A stretch of DNA of 64,000 nucleotides, taken from contig CAVHRK010000037.1 in NCBI GenBank assembly GCA_963638365.1, positions 26,013 to 90,012 of the forward strand, read 5' to 3'. The DNA comes from Suilimivivens sp963638365. GTDB lineage: Bacteria > Bacillota > Clostridia > Lachnospirales > Lachnospiraceae. The notes beneath the pieces were generated by a model that did no database searches, was not told the origin of the DNA, and was given only the letters and a program-made list of their open reading frames with translations. Below are positions 51,178-59,050 of the stretch, in pieces. Both the position numbers and the translations under genes were made by a program. Positions within the stretch are counted from its first letter, which is position 1. Every line of letters begins with the position of its first letter.

Positions 51178-52059
51178 ATGGAAGCATATACGGATTTTGC
51201 GGAAGTTTATGATACCTTTATGGGCGATGTCCCGTATGAAGCATGGGCAGATTTTCTTGCTTCATTGATTGAAACTTATGGTGTGAGCCGTCCGGTCCGT
51301 GAACCGGGAGAAGTGCAGGAACTCGAAGAAACACAGGAATTTGAAGAAACACAGGAATTTGAAGAAACACAGGAAGAACTTGAGGTGACTGAGGAGGACG
51401 CGCTGATTTCAGAACGGAATCTGGTACTGGATCTGGGATGCGGCACCGGAACGATCACTGAGCTTTTATATGAAAAAGGCTATGACATGATCGGGGTGGA
51501 CAGTTCCGAAGAGATGCTGCAGATTGCCATGGATAAGAAGTTTGAGACACAGAGCGATATTCTGTATCTGTGCCAGGACATGCGCGAACTGGATCTGTAC
51601 AGTACGGTCGGAACTGTTGTCAGTGTCTGCGATTCCCTGAATTATCTGCTGATGGATGAGGATGTGATTCAGACCTTCCGTCTGGTGAATAATTACCTGT
51701 TCCCCGGTGGAATTTTTATTTTGGACTTTAATACGATTTATAAATACGAGGAAGTGATCGGTGATACGACGATTGCCGAAAACCGCGAGGATTGCAGCTT
51801 TATCTGGGAGAACTTCTATAGCTGTGAGGATCATATCAACGAATACGATGTAACGGTGTTTGAGCGTCAGGAGGATGATCTGTACCGCAAGTTTACAGAG
51901 ACCCATTATCAACGGGGGTATTCCCTGGATGAAATGAAAGCTTTTCTTGAAAAAGCGGGACTTGCGTTCGTGACAGCCATGGATGAGAAAACGCATGAAG
52001 CTCCGACCGAAACCAGTGAGCGCATCTATGTGATTGCAAGGGAGCATGGAAAACAATGA
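51178..52059 (+). CDS. Class I SAM-dependent methyltransferase with acidic repeat insertion
   Basis: A 293-residue protein. It starts MEAYTDFAEVYDTFMGDVPYEAW, the usual entry of this Firmicute group. SAM motif I is LVLDLGCGTGTITELL (about 82-97), motif II MIGVDSSEEML, later VVSVCDSLNYLL. Between the first helix and motif I lies an unusual Glu/Gln/Thr run (about 42-75) coded by 18-base tandem repeats at 51318-51375 (EETQEF units). Ordinary members lack this and are about 245-250 residues. Substrate unknown. It precedes hslO by 46 bases. Confidence 0.87.
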   Translation: MEAYTDFAEVYDTFMGDVPYEAWADFLASLIETYGVSRPVREPGEVQELEETQEFEETQEFEETQEELEVTEEDALISERNLVLDLGCGTGTITELLYEKGYDMIGVDSSEEMLQIAMDKKFETQSDILYLCQDMRELDLYSTVGTVVSVCDSLNYLLMDEDVIQTFRLVNNYLFPGGIFILDFNTIYKYEEVIGDTTIAENREDCSFIWENFYSCEDHINEYDVTVFERQEDDLYRKFTETHYQRGYSLDEMKAFLEKAGLAFVTAMDEKTHEAPTETSERIYVIAREHGKQ

Positions 52060-52104
52060 TTGTTCACACAGAGGTACGGGTGAGCAGTAAAGAGAGGTAG
52101 AAGA

Positions 52105-52980
52105 ATGGATTATATTGTAAGAGCCACGGCGGCAAATGCCCAGATCCGGGCTTTTGCTGCAACAACAAGGGATTTAACCGAACATGCAAGGCAGGTTCAT
52201 AATACAAGCCCGGTGGTAACCGCAGCTTTGGGACGTCTGATGACGGGAGCGGTGATGATGGGCGTTATGTTAAAGGGAGAGGATGATCTGCTGACCTTAC
52301 AGATCAGCGGTGACGGTCCGTTAAAGGGAATGACCGTGACAGCGGATGCAAAGGGCCATGTAAAAGGCTATGCGATTGAACCGCAGATTATGCTGCCTCC
52401 GAGCCTTGCCGGGAAGCTTGATGTTGGCGGGGCGGTCGGAAATGGCTTCTTACGTGTCATTAAGGATATGGGCTTAAAGGAACCGTATGTTGGTCAGACA
52501 GAGCTCCAGTCCGGAGAGATCGCGGAGGATCTTACTTATTATTTTGCAACCTCGGAACAGGTGCCATCCAGTGTGGGCCTCGGCGTTCTGATGGAAAAAG
52601 ACAATACCGTGAAGCAGGCGGGAGGATTTATCATCCAGTTGATGCCCTTTACCGAGGAAGCGGTGATTGAGCAGTTAGAAAAGAATCTGGCAGAGTTTTC
52701 CACGGTGACGAAGGTTCTCGACGAGGGTAAGACACCGGAAGAAATGTTGCAGATGCTTTTTGCCGGGATGGATCCGGTGATTACGGAACAGAGCCCCTGC
52801 GAATTCCGTTGTGACTGCAGCAAACACCGGGTAGAGAAGGCGATTATCAGTATCGGTAAGAAGGACATTCAGGACATGATTGATGACGGACAGGAAATTG
52901 AGGTCAGCTGTCACTTCTGTAACACGGTTTATAAGTTTTCGGTAGAGGAGCTTAAGAGTTTATTGAAGAAAGCGAGATAA
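52105..52980 (+). CDS. hslO: Redox-regulated chaperone Hsp33
   Basis: A 291-residue cytoplasmic holdase activated by oxidation. The N-terminal part is YIVRATAANAQIRAFAATTR, with AALGRLMTGAVMMG and DGPLKGMTVTADAKGHVKGY. The C-terminal zinc switch has CDCSKHRV and CHFC, the expected four Cys (CxC and CxxC). The redox-switch Cys pattern is complete. RBS AGAGAGG. The gene ends before a bidirectional terminator. Confidence 0.95.
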   Translation: MDYIVRATAANAQIRAFAATTRDLTEHARQVHNTSPVVTAALGRLMTGAVMMGVMLKGEDDLLTLQISGDGPLKGMTVTADAKGHVKGYAIEPQIMLPPSLAGKLDVGGAVGNGFLRVIKDMGLKEPYVGQTELQSGEIAEDLTYYFATSEQVPSSVGLGVLMEKDNTVKQAGGFIIQLMPFTEEAVIEQLEKNLAEFSTVTKVLDEGKTPEEMLQMLFAGMDPVITEQSPCEFRCDCSKHRVEKAIISIGKKDIQDMIDDGQEIEVSCHFCNTVYKFSVEELKSLLKKAR

Positions 52981-52994
52981 CACAAGACATAGAA

Positions 52995-53025
52995 AAAGAC
53001 AACAGTATGGTTTACTGTTGTCTTT
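52995..53025. terminator. Bidirectional terminator between hslO and the anchored protein gene
   Basis: AAAGACAACAGTA / TACTGTTGTCTTT, 13-bp stem with 5-base loop, between convergent stops. Confidence 0.88.
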
Positions 53026-53032
53026 CTATACC

Positions 53033-53509
53033 TCACGATGGATTTGGGGATGCAGAACCGGCAGGAGTGGAGGAAGGTTTTGCCCTGCCAAGCGAGGTCT
53101 TAATCGCATCCAGTAATACCAGAGAGGTATATTTATTGTCGTCCGAATAGGAAATATCACTGACGGACTGGTTGCGTACGATCTGGTTCGCCAGATCATC
53201 AAAGGCCGGTTCGAGCAGAGGAAACATGGTGGTCACGGCTTCATCTAAGTTTACCATCCGGATGTCATTGATATTATTCTCATCTACCGTTACGGCAATA
53301 TCAACGGTGCGGTCATTGAGCATCAGAGAGGTTGTATAAATACCTGGTACATAAGTAGGCTCCTGCGTGGGAGAAGCGGCTTCTTCGCTCTTTTTCGGTG
53401 AAAAAACAACGATGAGGAGAATGATGAGCAGAAGGCCCAGCGCAATAAAGATACCGGTATAAATTAATTCTTTCATACGAAGTACGATGATTTTGGTTTT
53501 GGCACTCAT
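53033..53509 (-). CDS. Membrane-anchored protein with degenerate FMN-binding-like domain
   Basis: A 158-residue protein with one N-terminal membrane helix (about 14-37). A Pro/Thr/Glu tether leads to an outside domain: GIYTTSLMLNDRTVDIAVTV, NQSVSDISYSDDNKYTSLVL and LDAIKTSLGRA. The order resembles FMN-binding (NqrC/RnfG-type) domains, but the flavin-accepting SGAT-T-S motif is replaced by SDDNKYTS, so covalent flavin is unlikely. Ser/Pro-rich end. Function unknown. RBS AAAGGA before ATG 53509; divergent from dapF. Confidence 0.65.
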   Translation of the reverse strand: MSAKTKIIVLRMKELIYTGIFIALGLLLIILLIVVFSPKKSEEAASPTQEPTYVPGIYTTSLMLNDRTVDIAVTVDENNINDIRMVNLDEAVTTMFPLLEPAFDDLANQIVRNQSVSDISYSDDNKYTSLVLLDAIKTSLGRAKPSSTPAGSASPNPS

Positions 53510-53568
53510 GGGAAATCCTTTAAGATATCTTTTTTACTATAGTATTTTTAAGAAGGGAGATTTATGCT

Positions 53569-54411
53569 ATGAAATTCACGAAAATGCATGGCTGCGGCAA
53601 TGATTATGTTTATGTGGACGGTGCACGGGAGAGGATTCCGTCAGAACGCAAAAGTGAGGTTGTAAAGTTCTTAAGCGACCGTCATTTTGGAATCGGCGGA
53701 GACGGGGTAATCTTTATTAATCCAAGCGATGTGGCAGACTTTGAAATGGAAATGTACAATATGGACGGAAGCCGTTCCGAGATGTGTGGAAACGGAATCC
53801 GCTGTGTCGGAAAGTATGTATATGATCATGGCCTTACAGAAAAAACTTCACTGACCATTGTAAGCTGTGGAAAGATCAAGTATCTGGATCTGACGGTGGA
53901 AGACGGAAAGGTTACGAAGGTGCGTGTCAACATGGGTTCCCCGATTCTCGAAGCTGCAGAAATTCCGGTTGTGGCAGAGAAGTCTCCTGTCGTTGATACA
54001 CCGATTACCGTCGATGGAAAGGAATACCGCATGACCTGCGTTTCCATGGGAAATCCGCATGCGGTTGTCTATGTGGACGAGATGATTGATGATGAAACGA
54101 TGGCAAAGATCGGACCGTTATTTGAACATCACGAGCGTTTCCCCCGGAGAGTCAATACGGAATTTGTGAAGGTTCTTGGCAGGGAGCGGGTACAGATGCG
54201 TGTGTGGGAGCGTGGAACCGGTGAAACGCTTGCCTGTGGAACCGGTGCCTGTGCCGTAACGGTTGCAAGTATCTTAAACGGACTTACCGAGGACCGGATC
54301 ACGGTAGAGCTGTCAGGCGGCAATCTGGAAATTTTCTGGGACAGAAAAGAAAATGTGGTTTATATGACCGGGCCCGCAACGACGGTATTTGAAGGTGAGA
54401 TCGAGATCTGA
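53569..54411 (+). CDS. dapF: Diaminopimelate epimerase
   Basis: A 280-residue enzyme converting LL- to meso-diaminopimelate for lysine and peptidoglycan. It has the two catalytic Cys: the first in YNMDGSRSEMCGNGIRC and the second in ETLACGTGACAVTVA. The N-terminal FTKMHGCGNDYVYVD is diagnostic. Full family length. RBS AAGGGAG. The trmO gene follows after 26 bases, probably one operon. Confidence 0.96.
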   Translation: MKFTKMHGCGNDYVYVDGARERIPSERKSEVVKFLSDRHFGIGGDGVIFINPSDVADFEMEMYNMDGSRSEMCGNGIRCVGKYVYDHGLTEKTSLTIVSCGKIKYLDLTVEDGKVTKVRVNMGSPILEAAEIPVVAEKSPVVDTPITVDGKEYRMTCVSMGNPHAVVYVDEMIDDETMAKIGPLFEHHERFPRRVNTEFVKVLGRERVQMRVWERGTGETLACGTGACAVTVASILNGLTEDRITVELSGGNLEIFWDRKENVVYMTGPATTVFEGEIEI

Positions 54412-54437
54412 ACGGGAACGGACAGGAGAAGGGCAAG

Positions 54438-55109
54438 ATGAAACCAATCGCATATATTTATACGGATCTCCCGGAAAAGTTCGGTATTCCAAGGCAGAGC
54501 GGTCTTGTGAAGGAACTGAAAGGGAAAATCATTTTTGAACCGGAATACCGCTCCATGGATGCCGTCAAGGGACTGGAAGGTTTCAATTACATCTGGCTGT
54601 TGTGGGAGTTTCAGGGAGTGGACCGGTCACATTTTAATGCAACGGTGCGTCCACCGAGGCTGGGCGGAAATACCAGAGTGGGTGTCTTTGCAACGAGATC
54701 GCCCTTCCGGCCCAATCCCATCGGCTTGTCCTCGGTGCATCTGGATGCGGTTACGGAAACGGCAGAAGGGCCGGTGCTTGAGGTTTCCGGCGTGGATCTG
54801 CGGGATCAGACACCGATCTATGACATCAAACCGTATCTGCCCTACGCGGACTGTCATCCGGATGCGCTGGATGGTTTTGCTAAAGAAGCGAAGGACTATC
54901 ATGTGGAGGTTGTAATTCCGAAGGAGTTACTTGACCGGATTCCGGATGACCGGCAGGAAGCGCTGCGAAAGCTTCTTTCCCAGGATCCGCGTCCCTCGTA
55001 TCACAAGGATGAGAAAAGACAGTACGGACTGACCTTTGCCGGACAGAATATTTCATTTATGGTGAACGAAGGAGTACTTACGGTGGCAGGTGTATCAGAT
55101 GTGTCATAA
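54438..55109 (+). CDS. trmO: tRNA (N6-threonylcarbamoyladenosine-37-N6)-methyltransferase
   Basis: A 223-residue TrmO/TsaA/VirR-type protein that methylates t6A37 in certain tRNAs. Conserved block: FNYIWLLWEFQG, RPPRLGGNTRVGVFATRSPF with RPNPIGLSSV, then VSGVDLRDQTPIYDIKPYLP and YADC. The C-terminal extension (DPRPSYHKDEKRQYGLTFAG) is the usual second domain. RBS CAGGAGAAGG. Follows dapF closely. Confidence 0.92.
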   Translation: MKPIAYIYTDLPEKFGIPRQSGLVKELKGKIIFEPEYRSMDAVKGLEGFNYIWLLWEFQGVDRSHFNATVRPPRLGGNTRVGVFATRSPFRPNPIGLSSVHLDAVTETAEGPVLEVSGVDLRDQTPIYDIKPYLPYADCHPDALDGFAKEAKDYHVEVVIPKELLDRIPDDRQEALRKLLSQDPRPSYHKDEKRQYGLTFAGQNISFMVNEGVLTVAGVSDVS

Positions 55110-55140
55110 TTATTGCGATGTGTCATAAGAAATTTAGCAC

Positions 55141-55169
55141 TTGCAACTTCATGGGGCATATGTTATGAT
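55141..55169 (+). promoter_or_regulatory. Promoter of leuA
   Basis: TTGCAA, 17 bases, TATGAT, about 20 bases before the T-box Stem I begins. Confidence 0.65.
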
Positions 55170-55189
55170 GATTTCATAATTGAATAGCG

Positions 55190-55486
55190 CATAAATGCGA
55201 TGATAAGGAATAGTAGTAAGGATCTGGAAATCAGAGAACTGCCGGGTGGTGCGAGGCAGTCAGAAGAGAATTAGGAACTCACCTTTGAGCAGCCGGCTGA
55301 AGGAAGCGTGACCGATTGATCAGGAAGAAGCTTCTGTGTAGGTTCGGACGGAATCTCCGCCGTAGAAGGGAGCAGGCATGTTAGTGCTGACGAGTGCACG
55401 AGGAATCGTGAAGTAGAGTGGTACCGCGTAGATTGAATTTACGTCTCTATGAAATCTCTCTGAGGGGGAGATTTTATAGAGATTTT
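55190..55486 (+). promoter_or_regulatory. Leucine-specific T-box riboswitch of leuA
   Basis: It senses uncharged tRNA-Leu to permit leuA transcription. Stem I shows an AGAGA bulge, a distal GCCGGGTGGTGCGAGGC loop and the specifier GAA-CTC-ACC, with CTC (Leu) at 55278-55280. The T-box sequence AGAGTGGTACCGCG is at 55415-55428. The competing terminator is TCTCTATGAAATCTC (55444-55458) with GAGATTTTATAGAGA (55468-55482), then TTTT. The antiterminator pairs T-box flanks with TTACGTCTCT. It fills most of the 414-base gap between trmO and leuA. Confidence 0.93.
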
Positions 55487-55523
55487 CTATTTTATAAGGT
55501 TTTAAAGAAAAGGAGAACAAATC

Positions 55524-57182
55524 ATGGATGCAGCAAAGAAATATGGAAAAACTTACTTTTTACCGCCCACCCCGACTTATGACTGGGTGAAGAAGGACAC
55601 GATCGAAAAGGCCCCGATCTGGTGCAGCGTGGATCTGCGTGACGGGAATCAGGCATTGATCGAGCCGATGAGTCTGGATGAGAAGCTGGAATTCTTTACC
55701 ATGCTGGTAAAGATCGGCTTTAAGGAAATTGAGGTGGGTTTCCCTGCCGCTTCCGATACCGAGTACCAGTTCGTCCGTGCTTTAATTGAGAAGAATATGA
55801 TTCCGGATGATGTTACCATTCAGGTGCTGACACAGGCTAGGGAGCATATCATCAAGAAGACCTTTGAAGCCGTAAAGGGAGCGCCGCATGCGATTGTGCA
55901 TCTGTACAATTCCACATCCCTTGCACAGCGGGAACAGGTATTTAAAAAGTCCAAAGAAGAAGTAAAACAGATCGCCGTGGATGGTGCGAAGCTGTTAAAG
56001 GATATTGCGGATAACACCGACGGAAATTTCTCCTTTGAATATAGCCCGGAGAGCTTTCACGGAACGGAAATGGAGTATGCACTGGAGGTATGTAATGCGG
56101 TTCTGGACGTATGGCAGCCGACCCCGGAGCATAAGGTCATTGTGAACCTTCCGACAACGGTACAGAATGCGATGCCGCATGTGTTTGCGACACAGGTAGA
56201 ATATATGCACAAGAACCTCAAATATCGTGATGGCGTGGTACTGAGCGTTCATCCCCACAACGACAGAGGCTGCGGTATTTCCGATGCCGAGTTTGGTGTT
56301 CTGGCAGGTGCAGACCGTGTGGAAGGAACTTTGTTTGGAAACGGCGAAAGAACCGGTAACGTGGATATCGTAACGGTTGCAATGAATATGACGATTCACG
56401 GTGTGGAATCCGGACTGGATTTCAGCGATATTATGAAGATCCGTAAGACCTATGAGCGCCTTACCGGTATGCGTGTGCACGAACGTACTCCTTATGCAGG
56501 AGATCTGGTATTTACCGCATTCTCCGGTTCCCATCAGGATGCGATTTCCAAAGGAATGGCATGGTGGGAAGAAGGAAAGAGCGGAGACAAGTGGACCGTT
56601 CCTTATCTGCCGGTTGATCCGAAGGATCTCGGACGTGAATATGAATCCGATGTCATCCGTATCAACAGCCAGTCCGGTAAGGGTGGTGTTGCATTTATCT
56701 TAAAGCAGAACTTTGGTATTGCCCTGCCTCAGGAAATGAGAGAAGAGGTTGGTTATCTGGTTAAGGGCATTTCCGATGAGAAGCACAGTGAACTGACTCC
56801 TGCCGATATTTTTGGAATTTTCGAATCCCATTATGTCAAGGTACGTGATAAGTTCGATATTCCGGAGTGTCATTTCGTACAAAAGCAGGGTGATATTGAA
56901 GCAGCCGTTACCATTAAGACCGCAGATGGCACAGAAACCGTCAAGGCCTCCGGTAATGGACGTCTGGACGCCGTCAGCAATGCATTGAAGCAGAGATTTG
57001 GGGTTACTTATGTGCTTTCCGTATACGAAGAGCATGCTACCTCCATGGGTTCTTCCTCCAAGGCAGCCGCTTTCGTAGGCATCCGGCATGAGGATAAGAT
57101 GTACTGGGGTGTCGGCATTAAAGATGATATTATCCAAAGCTCCATTGATGCACTGGTATCCGCAGTAAATAAAATCCTGTAA
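55524..57182 (+). CDS. leuA: 2-isopropylmalate synthase
   Basis: A 552-residue enzyme of the longer LeuA type 2 class, condensing acetyl-CoA with 2-ketoisovalerate as the first step of leucine synthesis. It begins KYGKTYFLPPTPTYDWVKKD. The barrel carries WCSVDLRDGNQALIEPMS with the metal Asp; SVHPHNDRGCGISDAEFG supplies the HxH-type metal His, and GNGERTGNVDIVTVAMNM completes the core. The C-terminal regulatory domain (about 430-552) should bind leucine. The T-box riboswitch upstream adds transcriptional control by tRNA-Leu. RBS AAAGGAG. Confidence 0.96.
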   Translation: MDAAKKYGKTYFLPPTPTYDWVKKDTIEKAPIWCSVDLRDGNQALIEPMSLDEKLEFFTMLVKIGFKEIEVGFPAASDTEYQFVRALIEKNMIPDDVTIQVLTQAREHIIKKTFEAVKGAPHAIVHLYNSTSLAQREQVFKKSKEEVKQIAVDGAKLLKDIADNTDGNFSFEYSPESFHGTEMEYALEVCNAVLDVWQPTPEHKVIVNLPTTVQNAMPHVFATQVEYMHKNLKYRDGVVLSVHPHNDRGCGISDAEFGVLAGADRVEGTLFGNGERTGNVDIVTVAMNMTIHGVESGLDFSDIMKIRKTYERLTGMRVHERTPYAGDLVFTAFSGSHQDAISKGMAWWEEGKSGDKWTVPYLPVDPKDLGREYESDVIRINSQSGKGGVAFILKQNFGIALPQEMREEVGYLVKGISDEKHSELTPADIFGIFESHYVKVRDKFDIPECHFVQKQGDIEAAVTIKTADGTETVKASGNGRLDAVSNALKQRFGVTYVLSVYEEHATSMGSSSKAAAFVGIRHEDKMYWGVGIKDDIIQSSIDALVSAVNKIL

Positions 57183-57226
57183 GAGATCCTTCCGGAATAC
57201 TTTCAAAATACCACGCAATACCGTCT

Positions 57227-57254
57227 TGAAAAAATTTCCGGTATCGTGTACACT
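57227..57254 (+). promoter_or_regulatory. Promoter of the 39-residue membrane protein gene
   Basis: TTGAAA, 16 bases, TACACT, 30 bases before the start codon at 57285. Confidence 0.55.
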
Positions 57255-57284
57255 ATAGGAAGTAGTTTACAAGGAGGCTTACAG

Positions 57285-57404
57285 ATGGAATTTTTATTAT
57301 TAGGTGGCGGATTATTAATCATTATCTTTGCAGTAGTCGTTGCAGTAGTTTCTTCTGTTGTTTCCGCGGTTGCAGCAGAGCAGGATGAGGAATCCGAAGA
57401 TTGA
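57285..57404 (+). CDS. Small 39-residue membrane protein
   Basis: An ORF with its own promoter, a strong AAGGAGG site 6 bases before ATG, and a terminator 46 bases after the stop. The product starts MEFLLLGGGLLIIIFAVVV and has one long hydrophobic helix (about 3-31), then an acidic tail ending EQDEESED. No family recognised. Complete expression signals argue that it is a real gene; roles for such proteins include membrane-complex accessory subunits or toxins, neither shown here. Confidence 0.72.
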   Translation: MEFLLLGGGLLIIIFAVVVAVVSSVVSAVAAEQDEESED

Positions 57405-57449
57405 TGACAGAATTCTGTTGTACACAGATAAATAATAAGAAGACGAATG

Positions 57450-57485
57450 ACGTCCTGTTTCCGGTAAAGAAACAGGACGTTTTTT
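57450..57485 (+). terminator. Terminator of the 39-residue protein gene
   Basis: ACGTCCTGTTTC / GAAACAGGACGT (12 bp) with a 7-base loop, then TTTTTT. Structured repeat copy 2 begins 1 base later. Confidence 0.9.
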
Positions 57486-57486
57486 G

Positions 57487-57604
57487 TGTAGAGCACTTAG
57501 CGAAAGCAAGTCGAAGATGCAGCTTGAGGTTAGTGCGAACCATACCTGTGCACTTAATGAGTGCAAGCAGTGAGGCGCAGCACGAATTTAGTGCAGCACG
57601 GTAG
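57487..57604 (+). repeat. Post-terminator structured repeat, copy 2
   Basis: Shares with the 46720 copy the boxes TGTAGAGCACTTAG, TTAGTGCGAAC, CACTTAATGAG and ACGAATTTAGT in the same order and spacing. Stem bases differ but still pair: the inner first stem is CAAG/CTTG (AGAC/GTCT in copy 1), and the second outer stem is TACC-GTGC/GCAC-GGTA (GTACC-GGA/TCC-GGTAC in copy 1). With the terminator and the next promoter it fills the 315-base gap 57405-57719. Confidence 0.75.
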
Positions 57605-57645
57605 TATTGTTTATAAATTTTTAAGAAACGTTTAGAGGCAGTTCA

Positions 57646-57674
57646 TTGATTTTTTGCTGGAAAGTCTGTAACAT
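57646..57674 (+). promoter_or_regulatory. Promoter of the zinc-ribbon/DUF5685/J-domain operon
   Basis: TTGATT, 17 bases, TAACAT, 46 bases before the ATG at 57720. Confidence 0.45.
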
Positions 57675-57719
57675 GGGAGGAAGATTCAGTAAGAATCCAG
57701 CTTGGGAGGCGAAGAAATT

Positions 57720-58127
57720 ATGAAATTTCGAGAACGAATTTACCGGTTTATGCAGGGAAGATACGGAGCAGGAGGAGCAGATGCCTTAACCAGATTTTTG
57801 TCAATCCTAACATTTATTTTCATTCTGTTATCCTTTTTCAGGGTACCGTTTACTTATATCCTTGCCATTGTACTGATTGTTTATATGTATTTCCGGCTTC
57901 TGTCCAGAAACTATTCCAAGCGGCAGCAGGAGAATAATTTTTATCTGAAACAGGAATATAAAGTAAAGAACTTTTTTGCAAGGACGAAAAACAATTTTAA
58001 GCAGATGAAGACACATCATATTTACAAGTGTCCGACCTGCAAACAGAAGATCCGGGTTCCGAGAGGCAAAGGACGGATTGAAATCCGGTGTCCCAAGTGT
58101 GGAACGAAATTTGTTAAGAAGAGCTGA
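57720..58127 (+). CDS. Membrane protein with C-terminal zinc ribbon
   Basis: A 135-residue protein: basic N-terminus, two close membrane helices (about 26-62), a basic Arg/Lys/Gln-rich stretch, then a zinc ribbon with YKCPTCKQKIRVPRGKGRIE and IRCPKCGTKF (CxxC-x16-CxxC). The ribbon is of the zinc-ribbon/MJ0042-like sort seen in small anchored proteins. It starts at ATG 57720 after GGGAGGCG. It is the first of three genes with the DUF5685-like and J-domain proteins. Function unknown. Confidence 0.82.
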   Translation: MKFRERIYRFMQGRYGAGGADALTRFLSILTFIFILLSFFRVPFTYILAIVLIVYMYFRLLSRNYSKRQQENNFYLKQEYKVKNFFARTKNNFKQMKTHHIYKCPTCKQKIRVPRGKGRIEIRCPKCGTKFVKKS

Positions 58128-58180
58128 AAAGCTGGTTTTGACAGCGAATAAGAAAGAATGAGCAGACAGGTGGTGAAGTC

Positions 58181-59023
58181 GTGTTTGGATATGTAATTAT
58201 TAACAAGGGTGATATGAAATTTAAAGAGTTTGATGTGTATCATTCCTATTATTGCGGTCTGTGCCAGATGCTTAAGAAACAGTACGGGTTCACAGGACAA
58301 CTGACACTGACTTACGATATGACTTTTGCCGTCATGCTGCTAAGCAGTCTTTATGAGCCGGAGGTTTGCGAGGATATTGTGAACTGTGTGGCACATCCGT
58401 TTGAGAAGCATCAGACGAGACAGACCATTTATACAGAGTATGGAGCGGATATGAATGTGCTGTTGTCCTACTATAAATGTATGGATGACTGGGCGGATGA
58501 AAAGAAATTAAGTAAATTTACCTATGCAAAGCTGCTGAAAAGGGGATATCATAAGGCGTATAACAAGTATCCGGAAAAAGCAAGGCGGATTGAGAATCTG
58601 CTGAGGGAACTGTCGAAGGAAGAAAAAAAGCAGTCTGCCGATATTGACCGGATGGCAGGACTCTTTGGCAGAATTATGAGTGAAGTACTTGCACCGAAAG
58701 CGGATGAATGGGAGGAATCTCTGCGGAATATGGGATTTTATCTTGGGAAATTTATTTATCTTCTGGATGCATATGAGGATGTGTATGAAGACCGGGAAAA
58801 GGGAAGATACAATCCTTTTACGATAAAATGTGACGATCCGGACTTTGAAGAGGAAGTACGGACGATTCTTACCATGATGATGGCAGAATGTTCGAGGGAG
58901 TTTGAAAAGCTTCCGATTCTTGATAATGTAGAGATTTTGAGGAATATTATTTATTCGGGAGTCTGGTATCGTTATGAGGCAGTAAATCAGAAGCGCGCTA
59001 ACCGGTCAAAGCAGGATGGCTGA
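58181..59023 (+). CDS. DUF5685-like protein
   Basis: A 280-residue, mostly helical soluble protein starting MFGYVIINKGDMKFKEFDVY. An N-terminal CGLC motif (HSYYCGLCQMLKKQYG) and acidic clusters (LLSYYKCMDDWADEKKLSK, LLDAYEDVYEDREKGRYNPF) are notable; the DDxxD-like acid pattern on helices recalls prenyl-synthase-like folds but is not proof. I recall it as DUF5685, Firmicute-restricted, without known function. Start GTG 58181 follows AGGTGG. It is operonic with a J-domain protein 27 bases downstream, which suggests a role linked to protein folding or assembly. Confidence 0.82.
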   Translation: MFGYVIINKGDMKFKEFDVYHSYYCGLCQMLKKQYGFTGQLTLTYDMTFAVMLLSSLYEPEVCEDIVNCVAHPFEKHQTRQTIYTEYGADMNVLLSYYKCMDDWADEKKLSKFTYAKLLKRGYHKAYNKYPEKARRIENLLRELSKEEKKQSADIDRMAGLFGRIMSEVLAPKADEWEESLRNMGFYLGKFIYLLDAYEDVYEDREKGRYNPFTIKCDDPDFEEEVRTILTMMMAECSREFEKLPILDNVEILRNIIYSGVWYRYEAVNQKRANRSKQDG

Positions 59024-59050
59024 TGAACCGGCGCGGAGATGGAGGAAAGT

